Positions 36,102 to 47,705 of a stretch of DNA of 64,000 nucleotides are shown here, one piece after another. The notes beneath the pieces were generated by a model that worked only from the letters and a program-made list of their open reading frames with translations, had not been told where the DNA came from and ran no database searches. This DNA is from a bacterium. Lineage in GTDB: Bacteria > Patescibacteriota > Gracilibacteria > BD1-5 > UBA6164. A program made the translations under genes and the position numbers. The stretch's first letter is position 1. The number at the start of each line of letters is the position of its first letter. The DNA is taken from positions 1 to 64,000 of the forward strand of contig JAGXIW010000004.1 in assembly GCA_024635475.1 (NCBI GenBank). The letters are read 5' to 3'.

Positions 36102-38831
36102 CTACTGGGTAATTTGAATTATAACAGAATCTTCTAACACATTTTTATTATTAAACTCAATTTTAAGTTTAGCTTTATAAGTTCAGGCTTCTTTATAAGC
36201 ATGGGTAGGATTAGCCTCACTTGAAGTTTCACCATCTCAGAAATCCCAAAAGTAAGAAATTATTTGTCATTCTGATTCAGATGATAAAAAATCTATTCAT
36301 TGGTAAATAGGAGCTTCTTTTAAACTAGTTTTTATTTTTACTAATTGGGGTCTTGGTTTTAGAATCAATTTTTTTGTAAGATAATATTCTTTTCAAGAAG
36401 ATGTTATAGCTGTTAATTTTATGGTATAATTTCAAGGAACAGTGTATTTATGTCATTTATTCACGGCATCCTTTTCTTCTGGAGGAGTTCAATCTCAATA
36501 ATCGAATATAAATTTAGTTATGTTTTCATATTTTACTTCACTTTTTGAAGCATCAAATTGAATAATAATAGGGACATATTCTTCCTCAGATGGGTTTATT
36601 TCTAAATCTAGTATAGCATCTTTTTTTATAGAATTGATATAAATTGTATCAGTTATTTCTTTTAGATTTCAATCTTTGATATGTTTAAATGTATATTTAG
36701 CTTTTATCGTAGTTTTTCATTCGTACTCCATCTTATAATCTAAAACATTTCATATTTTATTTTTACCATCCAATTCCCACATAACTTGTTGTAGTGAATA
36801 GTTAGGGTTGTCAGTTTTTAGAGATCTTGCATCAAAATTCAGGTTTGTTGGTATGAGTAAATCTTGAACATAATAAATATTGTTATCATACCTTGGGCTT
36901 ATCTTAGTTCAATCATCAGATATGATTAAATTATCTTTAAGTTTTATAGTTTTTATTATATTTATAGTCTTTCTTATTTCTTTAGTTTTTCAATAAGAAT
37001 CAGTCATTACAAGTATTATTTCTTTTTTTCAATAATCTGTAAAAGCATGTTTAATTTTTGAAGATTCTTCCTCTTTTCACTCTATATTAGGCAATTTTTT
37101 TTCATATTCTCAAATCATCCATTTATACTCTTCTATAAATCAGTCATCAATTCATTTTTTTATGTCTTTTACAATAAATTCATAAGTTAAATCATCATCA
37201 GTTTTTGTTTCTTGTATAGTTCAATTTATTTTTGTTTCAATTAATCAGTTTATAAAAAATACTTTATCTAAATTTAAGTTTGTTTTTCATGCTTTTCTTA
37301 TATATAGTCATATTATTGTATCTGAAAATATAACTTTTGGGTGAGTAAATTTTTCTCAAATAAGTATCGGAGTATCTAAATTTTCTTCCGTATACCATTC
37401 TATCTTACCTAGGCTACTTAAATCTGATGCATCAAAACTAACTTTTTTTCATCAACTATTTGTTATTTCTTCTTTTATAGAAACTAGATTTTTAATTCAA
37501 ATTGAAGGAATATTATCAACTTCTTTGATTGTAGTTTTTCAGTTTAGTTGTTTCAATTCTATAGATACTTTTATATTATATGTCTTTTTCTCATTAAAAT
37601 CTTTTGTTATTATAGGAGTTAATTCCTCTCTGATTTCGCCATCTCAAAAATCCCATATGTATTTGGATATCTTAGTGGAATTGTTTTCCTCTTTTCTCGC
37701 ATAAAAAGTTAAATCAAATTTTATACTTACAGGTCATATAAGATCTCAGTATTCAGTGTCTTTTATTAATGCATCTTCTTTTGAGAATTTATCAAGTAAT
37801 AGTTTTGTATTATCATATAATTGTATTTCTCAGTAAGACATTTCTTGCCAGTTAGGTAGATTTTTTACTTTATTAACTGTCAAAATCCATAGATTTCATG
37901 AAGTAAAAGTTGATAGTAATAATATAAAAGCTATAATTCAGTAGATAAATCTTTTTTTTCTGAATTCTTTTTTAGTCATCATGAATTTAATTCAAAAAAT
38001 GGCAAAGAATATTACTTCAAGAAAAATAGAAGAAGAAAATACTAAATTTACAATTTTTCATATAAAAGCATTTATATCATTTAGACTTATTCATAAAGAA
38101 CTAAAAAATATAACATCTTCTACATTTTGAGCTTTCATAACAACAAATGTTATAAATGAAGAAGATAATATAAAAATTATAAATGATAGAGCTCAAGTAA
38201 ATGTTAAAGCTTCTCTAATAGATGGTTTGGTTTTGATTTTTTGTTTTATTTTTACTGTTATTTTTTCTCCAAAACTCTCAGGAAGTGTTGATACATCTAT
38301 ATCATAATTTTTTTTATCAAATAAGTATTTTCATTTTCATTCTTGAGGTTTTCTATTATCAGAGTCTATATTTACCAAACTTTTTATTTTGACTAATATA
38401 TTTGAATATATAGGATAATTTATAAATTTTTCCTCTACATCTTTTTCATCTTTATTAAAAACAATTTTTACTTTTTCATACTCAGGGCTTATTTTTACAT
38501 AATCATATTCGTTATTTAATATTATTTTTATTATATCATCAAAAGAATTTATATTGATACTAAAATGTTCTTTTTTTTGTTTCGGAAATGCTTCCACATT
38601 TTCAAGTAATGCTTCTAGAGAATTTGGATCTTTTTGTTCAGTTATTATAGTCTGATTACTACCAGTATTAGTTATTGGTTCATCTTGCCCAATTTTTTGG
38701 TCTAAATTAGTAGAAATATTATTATTTTCTACACTATTTATTTCTTGTTTTTCGAGATTTTCATTTTTAGGTTCTATAAAAAACTCTTGATTTTCATCTA
38801 ATTCACTAGTTTTGTTTATATTTTCATCCAT
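36102..38831 (-). CDS. PKD membrane protein with GspE/PilB N2-like domain
   Basis: 909 aa, ending in UAG. Layout: acidic, Asn/Glu-rich cytosolic N-terminus (1-85); a domain at about 94-193 that follows the N2 domain of GspE/PilB ATPases (SFDDIIKIILNNEYDYVKIS, then IDSDNRKPQEGKGKYLFDKK and YDIDVSTLPESFGEKITVKI); three hydrophobic segments (about 213-238, 252-282, 292-314); then several PKD-like domains with YIWDFGDGE, FIFDYGDGT and YFWDFGDGE cores. No Walker A/B follows the N2 domain. An internal ATGATG at 37977-37982 could be mistaken for a separate start, but the upstream frame is continuous. Related in build to the giant PKD protein nearby; a pilus- or secretion-linked surface role is inference. 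Confidence 0.82.
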
Positions 38832-38946
38832 ATAATAAAAGTATAAAGTTTTAAATTGTAAAAGTTATTAGTTTTTTTACTTTGTATTTGTTTTTATTAT
38901 AACATATATTATTTATTTCTACAAAGAAAAATAGATTGACATATAA

Positions 38947-38981
38947 TAAAAAACACTAAAAAATTATTTTTTAGTGTTTTT
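38947..38981. terminator. Terminator hairpin
   Basis: AAAAAACACTAAAAAA and complement, loop TTA; the first of two adjacent hairpins between secA and the PKD gene. Confidence 0.75.
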
Positions 38982-38992
38982 ATAGGATTGTT

Positions 38993-39034
38993 TAAAAATA
39001 TTTTCCTATTTTAGGAAATAGGAAAATATTTTTA
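38993..39034 (-). terminator. secA terminator
   Basis: TAAAAATATTTTCCTATTT and complement around TA; on the minus strand it lies directly at the secA stop codon. Confidence 0.75.
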
Positions 39035-41653
39035 AACCCTTATTTTTGATTTAGTATTTTTATTGGTAGGTCTCATAGTAGGAGCTGCAAATAAAGGATT
39101 AGAATTATTAAATCATTCTTTCGTAAAAGTATTTAAAGTTTGTTCTATATCCTCAGCATTAAATATAATATCTGATTCATTTATACTCATTTGTTCAATT
39201 TGTATATTATTTTTTACACTAAAAATTGCTTTAACAACTTTAAATTCGAGATTATTTATAAGAGTATCAAATTTACCAAAAGCTTTTTCTTTATAAACAA
39301 CAAGTGGATTTCTTTGAGCATATCATTCAAAAGCAACTTCCTCTCTTAGACGACTCATAGAATCTATATGATTCATCCAAAGTTCATCAATACTTTGAAG
39401 TACTATTTTTCTTTCTATATCAAAAAATTGATCATCTTTAAAGTTTTCAATCTTCATCTTATCAAGTTCCAAAATTGCCATATTTTTTACATATGCTTTT
39501 AACTCTTCTTTAGAATTTATTCAGTTTATATCATCATTTTCAATCGTATCATTTATAAGGGGTATTCATAAAAATTCATTGATTTCATTTTTCAATTTTT
39601 CTCTATCCCAAGTTTCAATATTATCGCTTAGTGTACTCTCAATAACTTTTGATGTTTGAATTCATATCATATTTTTTATATCTTCATCTATATTTTCAGC
39701 TTCCAGAATTTTATTTCTTTTACTATAAATAATTTCTCTGTGTTTATTTATAACATCATCATATTCAAGTACATGTTTTCTTATATCAAAATTGTGTCAT
39801 TCTACTTGTTTTTGTACTGAAGTAACTTTTTTAGTTAGCATTCCACTTTGAGTTAGAGGTTCTTCATCTGGTAGGGAAGCAAACATAGGAGAATTAAATA
39901 TTCCAAAAAGTTTATCTCAACCAAAAATCCTCATTATATCATCATTTGGAGAAATAAGAAATTGTGTAACTCAAGGATCTCATTGTCTTCAAGCTCTTCA
40001 TCTTAACTGGTTATCAATTCTTCTTGTTTCGTGTTTTTCAGTTCATATAATAAAAAGTCATCCAAGATCAACAACTTTATCACCAAGTTTAATATCAGTT
40101 CATCTTCAAGCCATATTTGTAGCTATTGTTACTGATCATTTTTGACCTGCTGCAGCAATTACTTCAGCTTCTTTTTCGTGTTGTTTTGCATTTAATACAT
40201 TATGAGGAATATTTTCATCTTTTAGTCTTTGGCTTAAATATTCAGATTTATCAACTGATACTGTTCAAACAAGAATTGGTTGTCATTTTTCGTTTAATTC
40301 TTTGATCATTTTTACTACAAAATCAAACTTTCATTTTTCATTTTTAAAAAGTAAATCAGCTCTATCTTCTCTTATAATAGGCATATTTGTAGGGATTATA
40401 AGAGTTTCAAGTGCATAAACTTTATAAAATTCTTCTTCTTCAGTTTTTGCAGTTCAAGTCATACCACTTAGTTTCCAATACATTCTAAAATAATTTTGAA
40501 AAGTAATTGAAGCCAAAGTTCTTGATTCTCTTTGTATTTCAACCTTTTCTTTTGCTTCAAGAGCTTGATGTAATCAATCACTATATCTTCTACCTGGAAG
40601 TACTCTACCAGTATGTTCGTCTACAATTAAAACTTCATCATTCATAACTATATAGTCTTTATCTTTTTTATAAACAGCATGAGATCTAAGAGCATTTTCA
40701 ATATGATGAATATCATTGAAATGAGCTCAAATATAGATATTTTCTATTTTTAGCATTTCTTCTATTTTTTTAATTCAGTCTTCTGTCAAAGTTGCTGATT
40801 TTTGTTTTTCATCTATTTTATAATGTTTTGTTTCTTCAAGTAATTTAGCAAGTTCTGCAAATTTTAAATATTTATTCGTAGGCTCATTATCTGGCATAGA
40901 TATGATAAGTGGAGTTCTAGCTTCATCGATAAGTATAGAATCAACTTCATCTATAATTGCAAAAAATATAGGTCATATAGATTTTGATTCTTTTGAAGTT
41001 ACCATATTGTCTCTCAAGTAATCAAACCCAAGTTCGTTGTTTGTAGCATAGACTACATCTGCCTTATATGCTTCTTGTTTTTCTCATCTTCCTTGATTAT
41101 GAGTAACCACTCATACTTTTAAACCAAGCATATTATATAAAATTCACATTTCTTCACTATCTCTTTTAGCTAGATAGTCATTTACTGTAACTATATGAAC
41201 AGGATTTCAAGTCAAAGCATTTAGATAAGCAGGAATAGTAGCAACCAGAGTTTTTCATTCTCAAGTCTTCATTTCTGCTATATTTCACTCATGAATTGCT
41301 AATCAACCAATGATTTGTACATCATAAGGAATCATATTCCATTCTAAACTTTTTCCACTTGGAAGTTCAAAAATCTTTCAATTAAGTAATTTAGTAGCTT
41401 GTTTATGTAAAGCTATAGCATCTACTTTTATATCTTCAAGAATTTGTCTGATTTTTTTACTATCCTCTTCTTTCTTAAAATCTAATCACTCAAAAAATTT
41501 TTTGAATTCTAAAGTTTTAGTCTTTAAATCATCTTCATTTAATTTATCAAATTCTTCTTCTTTTGCTTTTACTTGTGTAAGTATCTTTGTAAGCTGTTGT
41601 ATTTTTTTTACATCAGGATCTCAAAAAATTGATTTAATTAGGTTTTCTAGCAT
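39032..41653 (-). CDS. secA: Preprotein translocase ATPase SecA
   Basis: 873 aa. Motor of Sec export. Walker [21 protein letters not shown] (about residue 115), preprotein-binding [20 protein letters not shown], Walker [35 protein letters not shown], and [21 protein letters not shown] followed by [25 protein letters not shown]. The C-terminal zinc/SecB-binding tail is absent; the protein ends in a basic [13 protein letters not shown], which is normal where SecB is missing. Its partner SecG is at 21494. Confidence 0.98.
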
Positions 41654-41687
41654 AAATTTATTGGATTATAAGATAGTTTTTTTAAAA

Positions 41688-41720
41688 TATTATTTTAATA
41701 GTTATTTTAAAACCTGCAAA
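41688..41720 (-). promoter_or_regulatory. Putative secA promoter
   Basis: On the minus strand TTTGCA (41715-41720) and, after 17 bases, TAAAAT, 35-65 bases upstream of the secA ATG. Confidence 0.45.
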
Positions 41721-41762
41721 TTATATACAAAAAGCTTTTTTTTCAAAAATAATTTTCTAGAA

Positions 41763-41798
41763 AAACAAAAAAGCAAGATTAATCTTGCTTTTTTGTTG
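41763..41798. terminator. Inverted repeat, terminator-like
   Basis: AACAAAAAAGCAAGATT and perfect complement. Flanked by secA and ruvA start sites, so it terminates neither directly; it may end a leader or an unannotated short transcript. Confidence 0.6.
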
Positions 41799-41956
41799 GA
41801 TTTTGAATTATATATGTAATAATTCAAAATATTAATGTACATAATATTTTAAAAAAGAATATTTAGTAATCAATTCAATTTGAATTTTTCTAAAATATCA
41901 TATAATAAGATTAAATAATTGGTAATTTAAAAAATAACTCTTAACTCTCTAAATTT

Positions 41957-42547
41957 ATGATTTCATTTTTATCTGGGAAAATTTTTGATTTAGATATTGG
42001 AAAATGTAATATCTTAACAAATTGTTGAATAGGTTATGAGGTAAATATAAATGATTTAACTTACTCAAAAATACTTTTATGAGATGAAATAGATTTGCAT
42101 ATATATCATAATATAACAGAAAATAGTCAAAGTCTATATGGTTTTTTGGATAAACAAGACAAACTTTTATTTTTAGAGTTTACCAAGGTTTCATGAGTAT
42201 GATGAAGATCAGCTCTTAATTTACTTGATTTAGGAAGCTCAAACATATTTGATGCTTTAAAAAGAGAAGATACCATTTTTTTTAGTCAGGCTAAGTGAAT
42301 TTGAAAAAAAATGGCTGAAAAAGTAATTTTAGAATTAAAAGATAAGGATTTTATAAAACTAAATTTAGTTAATATTGAATCTAAATTAGATACTTGTGTT
42401 ATTAGGGAAGTAGATAAACAAATAAAATCTAGCTTAGTGAATATGTGATATGATTCATGTAAAATAGATGATTTATTAAGAGAGTTACCAAAAGAAATAG
42501 AAGAAATGGGTGAAATATTACAATATGTTATAAAAAATATCAGATAA
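41957..42547 (+). CDS. ruvA: Holliday junction branch-migration protein RuvA
   Basis: 196 aa. The OB-fold start MISFLSGKIFDLDI and YGFLDKQDKLLFLEF lead to two helix-hairpin-helix motifs, KVSGVGGRSALNLL and QAKGIGKKMAEKVILELKDK, then a flexible linker and the C-terminal RuvB-binding helix bundle. RuvA tetramers hold Holliday junctions for RuvB. ruvB and ruvC are not adjacent. A promoter-like TTGAAT/TATAAT pair lies about 60-85 bases upstream. Confidence 0.95.
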
Positions 42548-42559
42548 GCAGGATTTTAT

Positions 42560-42599
42560 AATTAAGAAATAATGGAATTATTCAATCATTTCTTAATTG
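42560..42599. terminator. Terminator after ruvA
   Basis: AATTAAGAAAT(A)ATGG and complement (AATCATTTCTTAATT) around AATTATTC. Confidence 0.6.
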
Positions 42600-42611
42600 T
42601 TCATAAACAAT

Positions 42612-42646
42612 AAAAAAACACTAAGTCGTTGAACTTAGTGTTTTTT
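42612..42646. terminator. Bidirectional terminator
   Basis: AAAAAACACTAAGT-CGTTGA-ACTTAGTGTTTTTT between ruvA and the lipoprotein gene. Confidence 0.85.
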
Positions 42647-42661
42647 AGATACAACTTTAAA

Positions 42662-42928
42662 CTAGTTAACAGTATCAGTAGTAGTTTCAGTAGTAGTTTC
42701 AGTAGTAGTAGCTTCAGTATCAGTAGCTTCAGTATCAGTAGCTTCAGTACCAGTATTAGCTTCAGTATCAGTAGTAGTTTCAGTATCAGTAGCTTCAGTA
42801 GTAGTTTCAGTAGTAGTTTCAGTAGTAGTAGTTTCAGTTTCACTAGTAGTATCAGTTGCTTCTTTATTACAAGAAACTAAAGACAAAGCTAAAATTAAAG
42901 CTAAGCTTAAACTTAATAATTTTTTCAT
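42662..42928 (-). CDS. Thr/Glu-repeat lipoprotein (88 aa)
   Basis: Lipoprotein signal peptide MKKLLSLSLALILALSLVSC with lipobox LVSC (Cys20), then a simple-sequence tail of Thr, Glu, Ala and Asp in TETT and ATDTE units, without a folded domain. The DNA is a matching imperfect tandem repeat of AGTAGTTTC and AGTATCAGTAGC units (42665-42850), so repeat number probably varies between strains. Would be a stalk-like or glycosylated surface lipoprotein, by analogy with Thr-rich linkers. Confidence 0.85.
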   Translation of the reverse strand: MKKLLSLSLALILALSLVSCNKEATDTTSETETTTTETTTETTTEATDTETTTDTEANTGTEATDTEATDTEATTTETTTETTTDTVN

Positions 42929-42996
42929 ATTTTATATTGTTAATAATAAATAAAATTCAAGTAAGGTTATTATAATTAAAAAAAATGATTTACAAA

Positions 42997-43058
42997 TTTT
43001 TTTATAAAACTAATTTGACTTTTATTAATATTAATTTTTTATAAAACTAATTTGACTT
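42997..43058. repeat. Direct repeat of 24 bases
   Basis: TTTTTTATAAAACTAATTTGACTT occurs at about 42998-43022 and again at 43035-43058, in the spacer upstream of the coiled-coil gene. TTGACT lies in each copy, so the repeat may duplicate a -35 region. Confidence 0.75.
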
Positions 43059-43201
43059 AAGATTTTTTATATATATAACTAATATAGTTTTACATTTTTT
43101 GTATTGATAAATTGGAATGCTTTCAATCTGATTGAAGCTTTCATATTTAAAATATATAAAATAGATTTATCAAATTTATAATAAATATTAAGTAATTTTT
43201 T

Positions 43202-44698
43202 ATGGCATTCGTAATTAGTTGAGTTACAGAATCGTGAAATTTCAATGAAGCTTTATCGCTATATATTACAAGAAATATTATAGATTATGTTATTATAGTA
43301 TATGACACTTACATAAATATTGGTATTGGGTTATATAATCTAAATAATCAAAAAACAAAAAAATTAACATCTGAAAGAAGTGCTGTAATATCATTAATTA
43401 GTAAATTAGATATAAACAACAAAAAATCATGATTACAAGCTATGGATTTAGCAATTTGAAGTTTATTAAAGATTGGTGTTAGTACATCTCTAATTGTTTC
43501 TTTAAGAGAAGATTATGAATCAATTTATAATTTTTTAGAATCTTCTGATATAAAGAGCTTTATTTTTGATAATAAAAAAGAAGTATGAACTGTTTTATCT
43601 TGAAAAAAAATCCTAGATTCTGAGTTAGAATCTATATCAAAAAGAATTCATCTATTATTAAGCCTATATGTTATATCTTGAAAATCTCTTGAACAAATAA
43701 TATTAAAAAATAAAGAAATTAAAACAATAAAAGAACATCTAGAAATACAAATAATAGAATTGAAAAGAGAATTAAAACAACTTAATAGATTTCAAATAGA
43801 AAACAAAAAAACTATAAATGTAAAAATATCTACAATTGACAGATTAAATAAAGAAAAAGATAAATTAAGTAAACAAATTTCTTCTTTAGAATCTGAGATA
43901 AAAAACTTACAAGAACAGGGTAGTAAAGATGAAAAACAAGAGCAAATTGAAAAAAATGATAATTGAGAATTAGATGTAGTTTTTGAGTTAGCTTTAGAAT
44001 CTGAACAAAATTCTCAAAAATATAAAAAACAATTAGAAACCGTTAGTACAGATAGAGATTTATTAAATAAACAATTAGAATTATTAAAAACCCAATTAAA
44101 TTCTTCCTCTCAATTAGATATATTTATTTTTAAATGTGAACAGTTTCCGAATGATTGTAATACTAATGATATGTTAAAATATATGACTATTGGTAACTGT
44201 TCATTGCTTTATAAAAAAGAAATTGTATGTATAATAATAGATTTTTTAGAAGAATTTTTATTGAATGTATCAAAATGAGCATCGTCTGGGACTAACTGAA
44301 AAGAGTGAGTAGGATGAGGGACTTATGCAAATAATTATATAAATCCACTTATTAATTATATAAAAGAAAAATGAAGAAATTGAGGATGAACTCAAAATTT
44401 TTTAGAATTTATACTTAATATTGATTTTAAAAATCTTACAAAAGATATAGTAGAACCTAATTATACAACTAAAAAAAATAGAGTTTTTTCATCTGTATAT
44501 GAACAATTAGAAAAAGAGGAATTTATGAATATATTTGAAGCATTGAGTTATATATCAAAAAAATTAAAAAATATAAAAAAATGAAATGTAAACTTATCTA
44601 TACTTTCAGAAAATATTGATAATTTTTTAAATGGTAAAAAAGATGTTTTAGAAAGAAAATTCAGAGAAGTATTTTTGAAAGTAATAAATCAAAAATAA
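43202..44698 (+). CDS. Coiled-coil protein, unknown (498 aa)
   Basis: 498 aa without signal or membrane segment. The N-terminal ~165 residues look globular (MAFVISGVTESGNFNEALSL start; SLLKIGVSTSLIVSL). Residues ~175-310 form a long Lys/Glu/Gln coiled coil (RELKQLNRFQIENKK, RLNKEKDKLSKQISSLESEI), followed by a C-terminal domain with a Gly-rich loop (KEGVGGGTYANN and KEKGRNGGGTQN, mostly UGA glycines). No known family recognised. Could be a structural or SMC-like scaffold protein, but no ATPase motifs are present. The terminator at 44700-44750 separates it from the convergent protease gene. Confidence 0.8.
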
Positions 44699-44699
44699 A

Positions 44700-44750
44700 A
44701 AAATAATTACAAAAGAGCATCAATTAATTGATGCTCTTTTGTAATTATTT
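44700..44750. terminator. Bidirectional terminator
   Basis: AAATAATTACAAAAGAGCAT and its complement; a 24-bp near-perfect stem between two convergent genes. Confidence 0.92.
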
Positions 44751-44766
44751 TTCATTTCATCAATGA

Positions 44767-47535
44767 TTATTCCTCTTGATTACTATCCTCAACTTCTGTA
44801 TCTTTTTTCTTAGCTAAATCTCTATCAAATAAACCAAAATCAACTTGATTAAAAATATGTTCTATAGCTGTAGCTTTAGATAAAGGGTAAAAGTAATATC
44901 AATCATTTTCATTTATTTCATTATATTTTGCTTTTAATTCACCATATTTTACTTCATATTCTTTGTTACAATTAATAAAGTCTATATAAGAAGACCTTTC
45001 ATTACATTTATAATTTTTGTATAAAATATTAAATTCTTTTTCCTTTTTTGATTGTTCTGAGGAAAAAGAAACTTTTTCATTATCTAGATCATTTACCAGT
45101 ATTAATTTGTTAATTTCAGGAAAATAAACTAGAGATTTTTGAGTGAACATACTTGTATCATAGTTTTTATAAAAATCTGAGATTAGTATCTTCTTATTTC
45201 AATAAATACTATTTATAAAATTTTCAACTTTCTTTTTTGCTGGTGCATAATTTTCTTCATTTATGTTTATTCAAAAATTTGTTAGATTTCCAGGTGTAAA
45301 TTCTCAGATTTCATTAACTCAAGATAATTTATAAATAAGGATATTATCAAAATTTGCTTTATCATTTGAATAAAAGAAATTTATAACTTTATTTAGAGTT
45401 TCATCTTGTATATATGTAAATTTTTCTAATTTATTTACATCTATATAATCACTATAATTATCTATTCACATATCTTTAAATATAAAATCAAGAGAAACTT
45501 CTTTTTCATTAATCTTAACTTTATAATTGCTAAATTTACAATTGTAATCAGTTTTATTACAAGTTTTTGAATCAGTATTATAATTAAATATCCATCTTAC
45601 ATACATATCCAAGAATTCTCCCCAAGTTATAGGGCTGTTACCTTCAAACTTATCTTTATTTTCAATCATATTATATCTAACAAGTAGTGATAAAAAGTTT
45701 TTATATGATGTAGATTGTTTTTTTATGTCACTAAATTTTAAATCACTTACATTTTTAAATATATTTGGTAGAACTACTTCGCTTGAAGGAGTGTAAACAT
45801 TTATATTATCAGTCATAAATTTGATAACTTTATCTAGATTTTTTATTTTATTATTTTTTAGAGATTTCGTAGAAATAGATAAATAACTTTGTCTATTTAA
45901 TTCTTTATTTAAAGGAAAAAATATATTTATATCACAATATTCTAGTTCAATAGCATTTCAATTTTCATCCACAGGATTATAAGAATTATAATCTTCATAA
46001 TCATAATAATTGTAATATGATCAAATACTTCAGTTTCAAGAGCAATTTATAAATCAATCAAATCATTTAAATTTTATCATAGATTTTTGTGATTTATCTA
46101 CATCCTTAAGTTGTACATCATATATTTCTTTTGCTGATTTTCATTTTCCGTTGTATTCAACTAGTTCATTTAAGTATATATTTGCATATTCATATAAATT
46201 ATCTCAAAGGTAAAATTTGTATCTTCAAGTATCAGATAGTGTAGCATTATAATCATTTATATCTATTTTTGGTTCATTTGTTGAAAAACTTGTAACTATT
46301 TTTGAAAAATTGTCTTTATTTATTTTTATTGAAGCAAGTACTAAATCTATTTCTTTTCTAACTTCTTTATTTCTTTTTTCATCATAAGTAGGAGCTAATA
46401 AATCAATACTTATAATATAATCTCATACTACAGCTTTGTAAGTATTTCACCAGTTACTATCTCAAGCAGATAAATCTGTCTTATCAACAGGATAATAAAA
46501 TTCTACTCATGAAATAGTTTTTTTAAGAAGTTTTTGCCAATTTTTATTGTAAAATCATTCTTTTTCAAAATAATAAAATTTCTTTTTATCAGTATCAAGT
46601 TTAGGTCATTTTTCTATATAAATTGAAAGGTAACTAATTCAAGTGTCTTTTTGTTTTTTTAGTTCTATATTTAGAGTTGTATTTTTGATATAATTTGAAA
46701 CTTGATAATCGGGAAGTAATTTTATATCAAATACATCATCTTTTAAAGATAGAGAATTATTGATATTTTCTATATTTTTTCTATATGAATTGAAATCTAT
46801 AAGGTTAGTTATAGGATTTTTTGTTGAATCTTTTACTTTATTTGTTTCAATAAAATCTTTAGCCTCACTTATAGAAAGAGCATATCACATACTATCTCAT
46901 CAACCAATTCCGAAAGTGGGAATTCATATAAGTTTTCAATCTTTTATAAAAGCTCATCAAGAATTTCCTCAAGCTATCAATGTATCAGTTTTGATATAAT
47001 TATAAGAGTTATACTTACTTATTCAGCTTACTATTCATTTTGTCTCACTAATTGTATCAGCTCAAATCCAAGGATAACCAATTGCTATTGTCTCATCTTG
47101 ATTTTTTGGTACATAGTCATAATCTATATCTATAGTTTTAAATTTGCTATAATCTACTTTGTTACCATAGATATCAATAGGATCAATTTTCAAAATTGAT
47201 AGATCAAGTTTTTCATCACGAATGATCAAGCTTGCAGTATAATCACATACAGGTTTTTCACTGAGTTTTTTAGTAATACATATAGAAAATGCAGAAGCCA
47301 AAGCTCATTTACCATCATCAACTACATGGTCATTAGATATTATAACTCAGTCTTTTGATATGATAGAAGCTGATCCCCATCACATCATCATAGGATATTT
47401 ACCATAGATATCATAATAAGATATAATTTGTACGATAGGAGATATATTGATACTAGTTTCTGCAGCTTTTGTAGGCATAAAACTAGATAACATAACTATC
47501 ATAATAAACAAAGAAATAATTTTGTTTTTCAGCAT
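44767..47535 (-). CDS. Secreted DegP-type serine protease with SLH-like region
   Basis: 922 aa. Signal peptide (MLKNKIISLFIMIVMLSSF...KAAE). The trypsin-like S1C domain has its full triad: His70 (IISNDHVVDDG), Asp111 (DEKLDLSILK) and Ser192 (AGGNSGGAF). After a long spacer, NVSDLKFSDIKKQSTSYKNF and the NSPITWGEFLDMYVRW segment resemble an S-layer-homology module, which would bind the wall or a surface layer. There is no PDZ domain, unlike DegP. Probably a cell-surface protease acting on envelope or host proteins. Divergent from the secreted protein at 47706. Confidence 0.85.
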
Positions 47536-47570
47536 ATTTTAAATTTAATTAATAAAGACTAGTTAATTAT

Positions 47571-47593
47571 ATAAAATTAAAATATTTAGCAAA
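47571..47593 (-). promoter_or_regulatory. Putative protease-gene promoter
   Basis: On the minus strand TTTGCT (47588-47593) then TATAAT after 16 bases. Confidence 0.55.
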
Positions 47594-47658
47594 GTTTTTG
47601 TAATATTTTTTCTAATAATTTTATAAACTTTTTGATTTTTTATTAAAATAAAATATAC

Positions 47659-47685
47659 TTTGCACTGTACTCAAAAATATATTAT
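47659..47685 (+). promoter_or_regulatory. Putative promoter of the secreted motif-repeat gene
   Basis: TTTGCA (47659-47664) and TATTAT (47680-47685), 15 bases apart; back to back with the protease-gene promoter. Confidence 0.4.
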
Positions 47686-47705
47686 TTATTTACTTAAAAA
47701 TAATT

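Noticed and set aside
37977-37982. ATGATG as the start of a separate 626-aa PKD protein
   Set aside because: The frame is open, in phase, from 38831 through this point with coding-like UGA use, so a single 909-aa gene is simpler. An internal start cannot be excluded but is not needed.
42665-42850. CRISPR-like array
   Set aside because: Short imperfect repeats with no unique spacers, inside a coding frame. No CRISPR array or cas gene is seen in the window.
42601-42880. Leu-rich and Ser-rich frames overlapping the lipoprotein gene
   Set aside because: They are shadows of the AGTAGT/TTC tandem repeat; only the frame with a signal peptide and lipobox is plausible.
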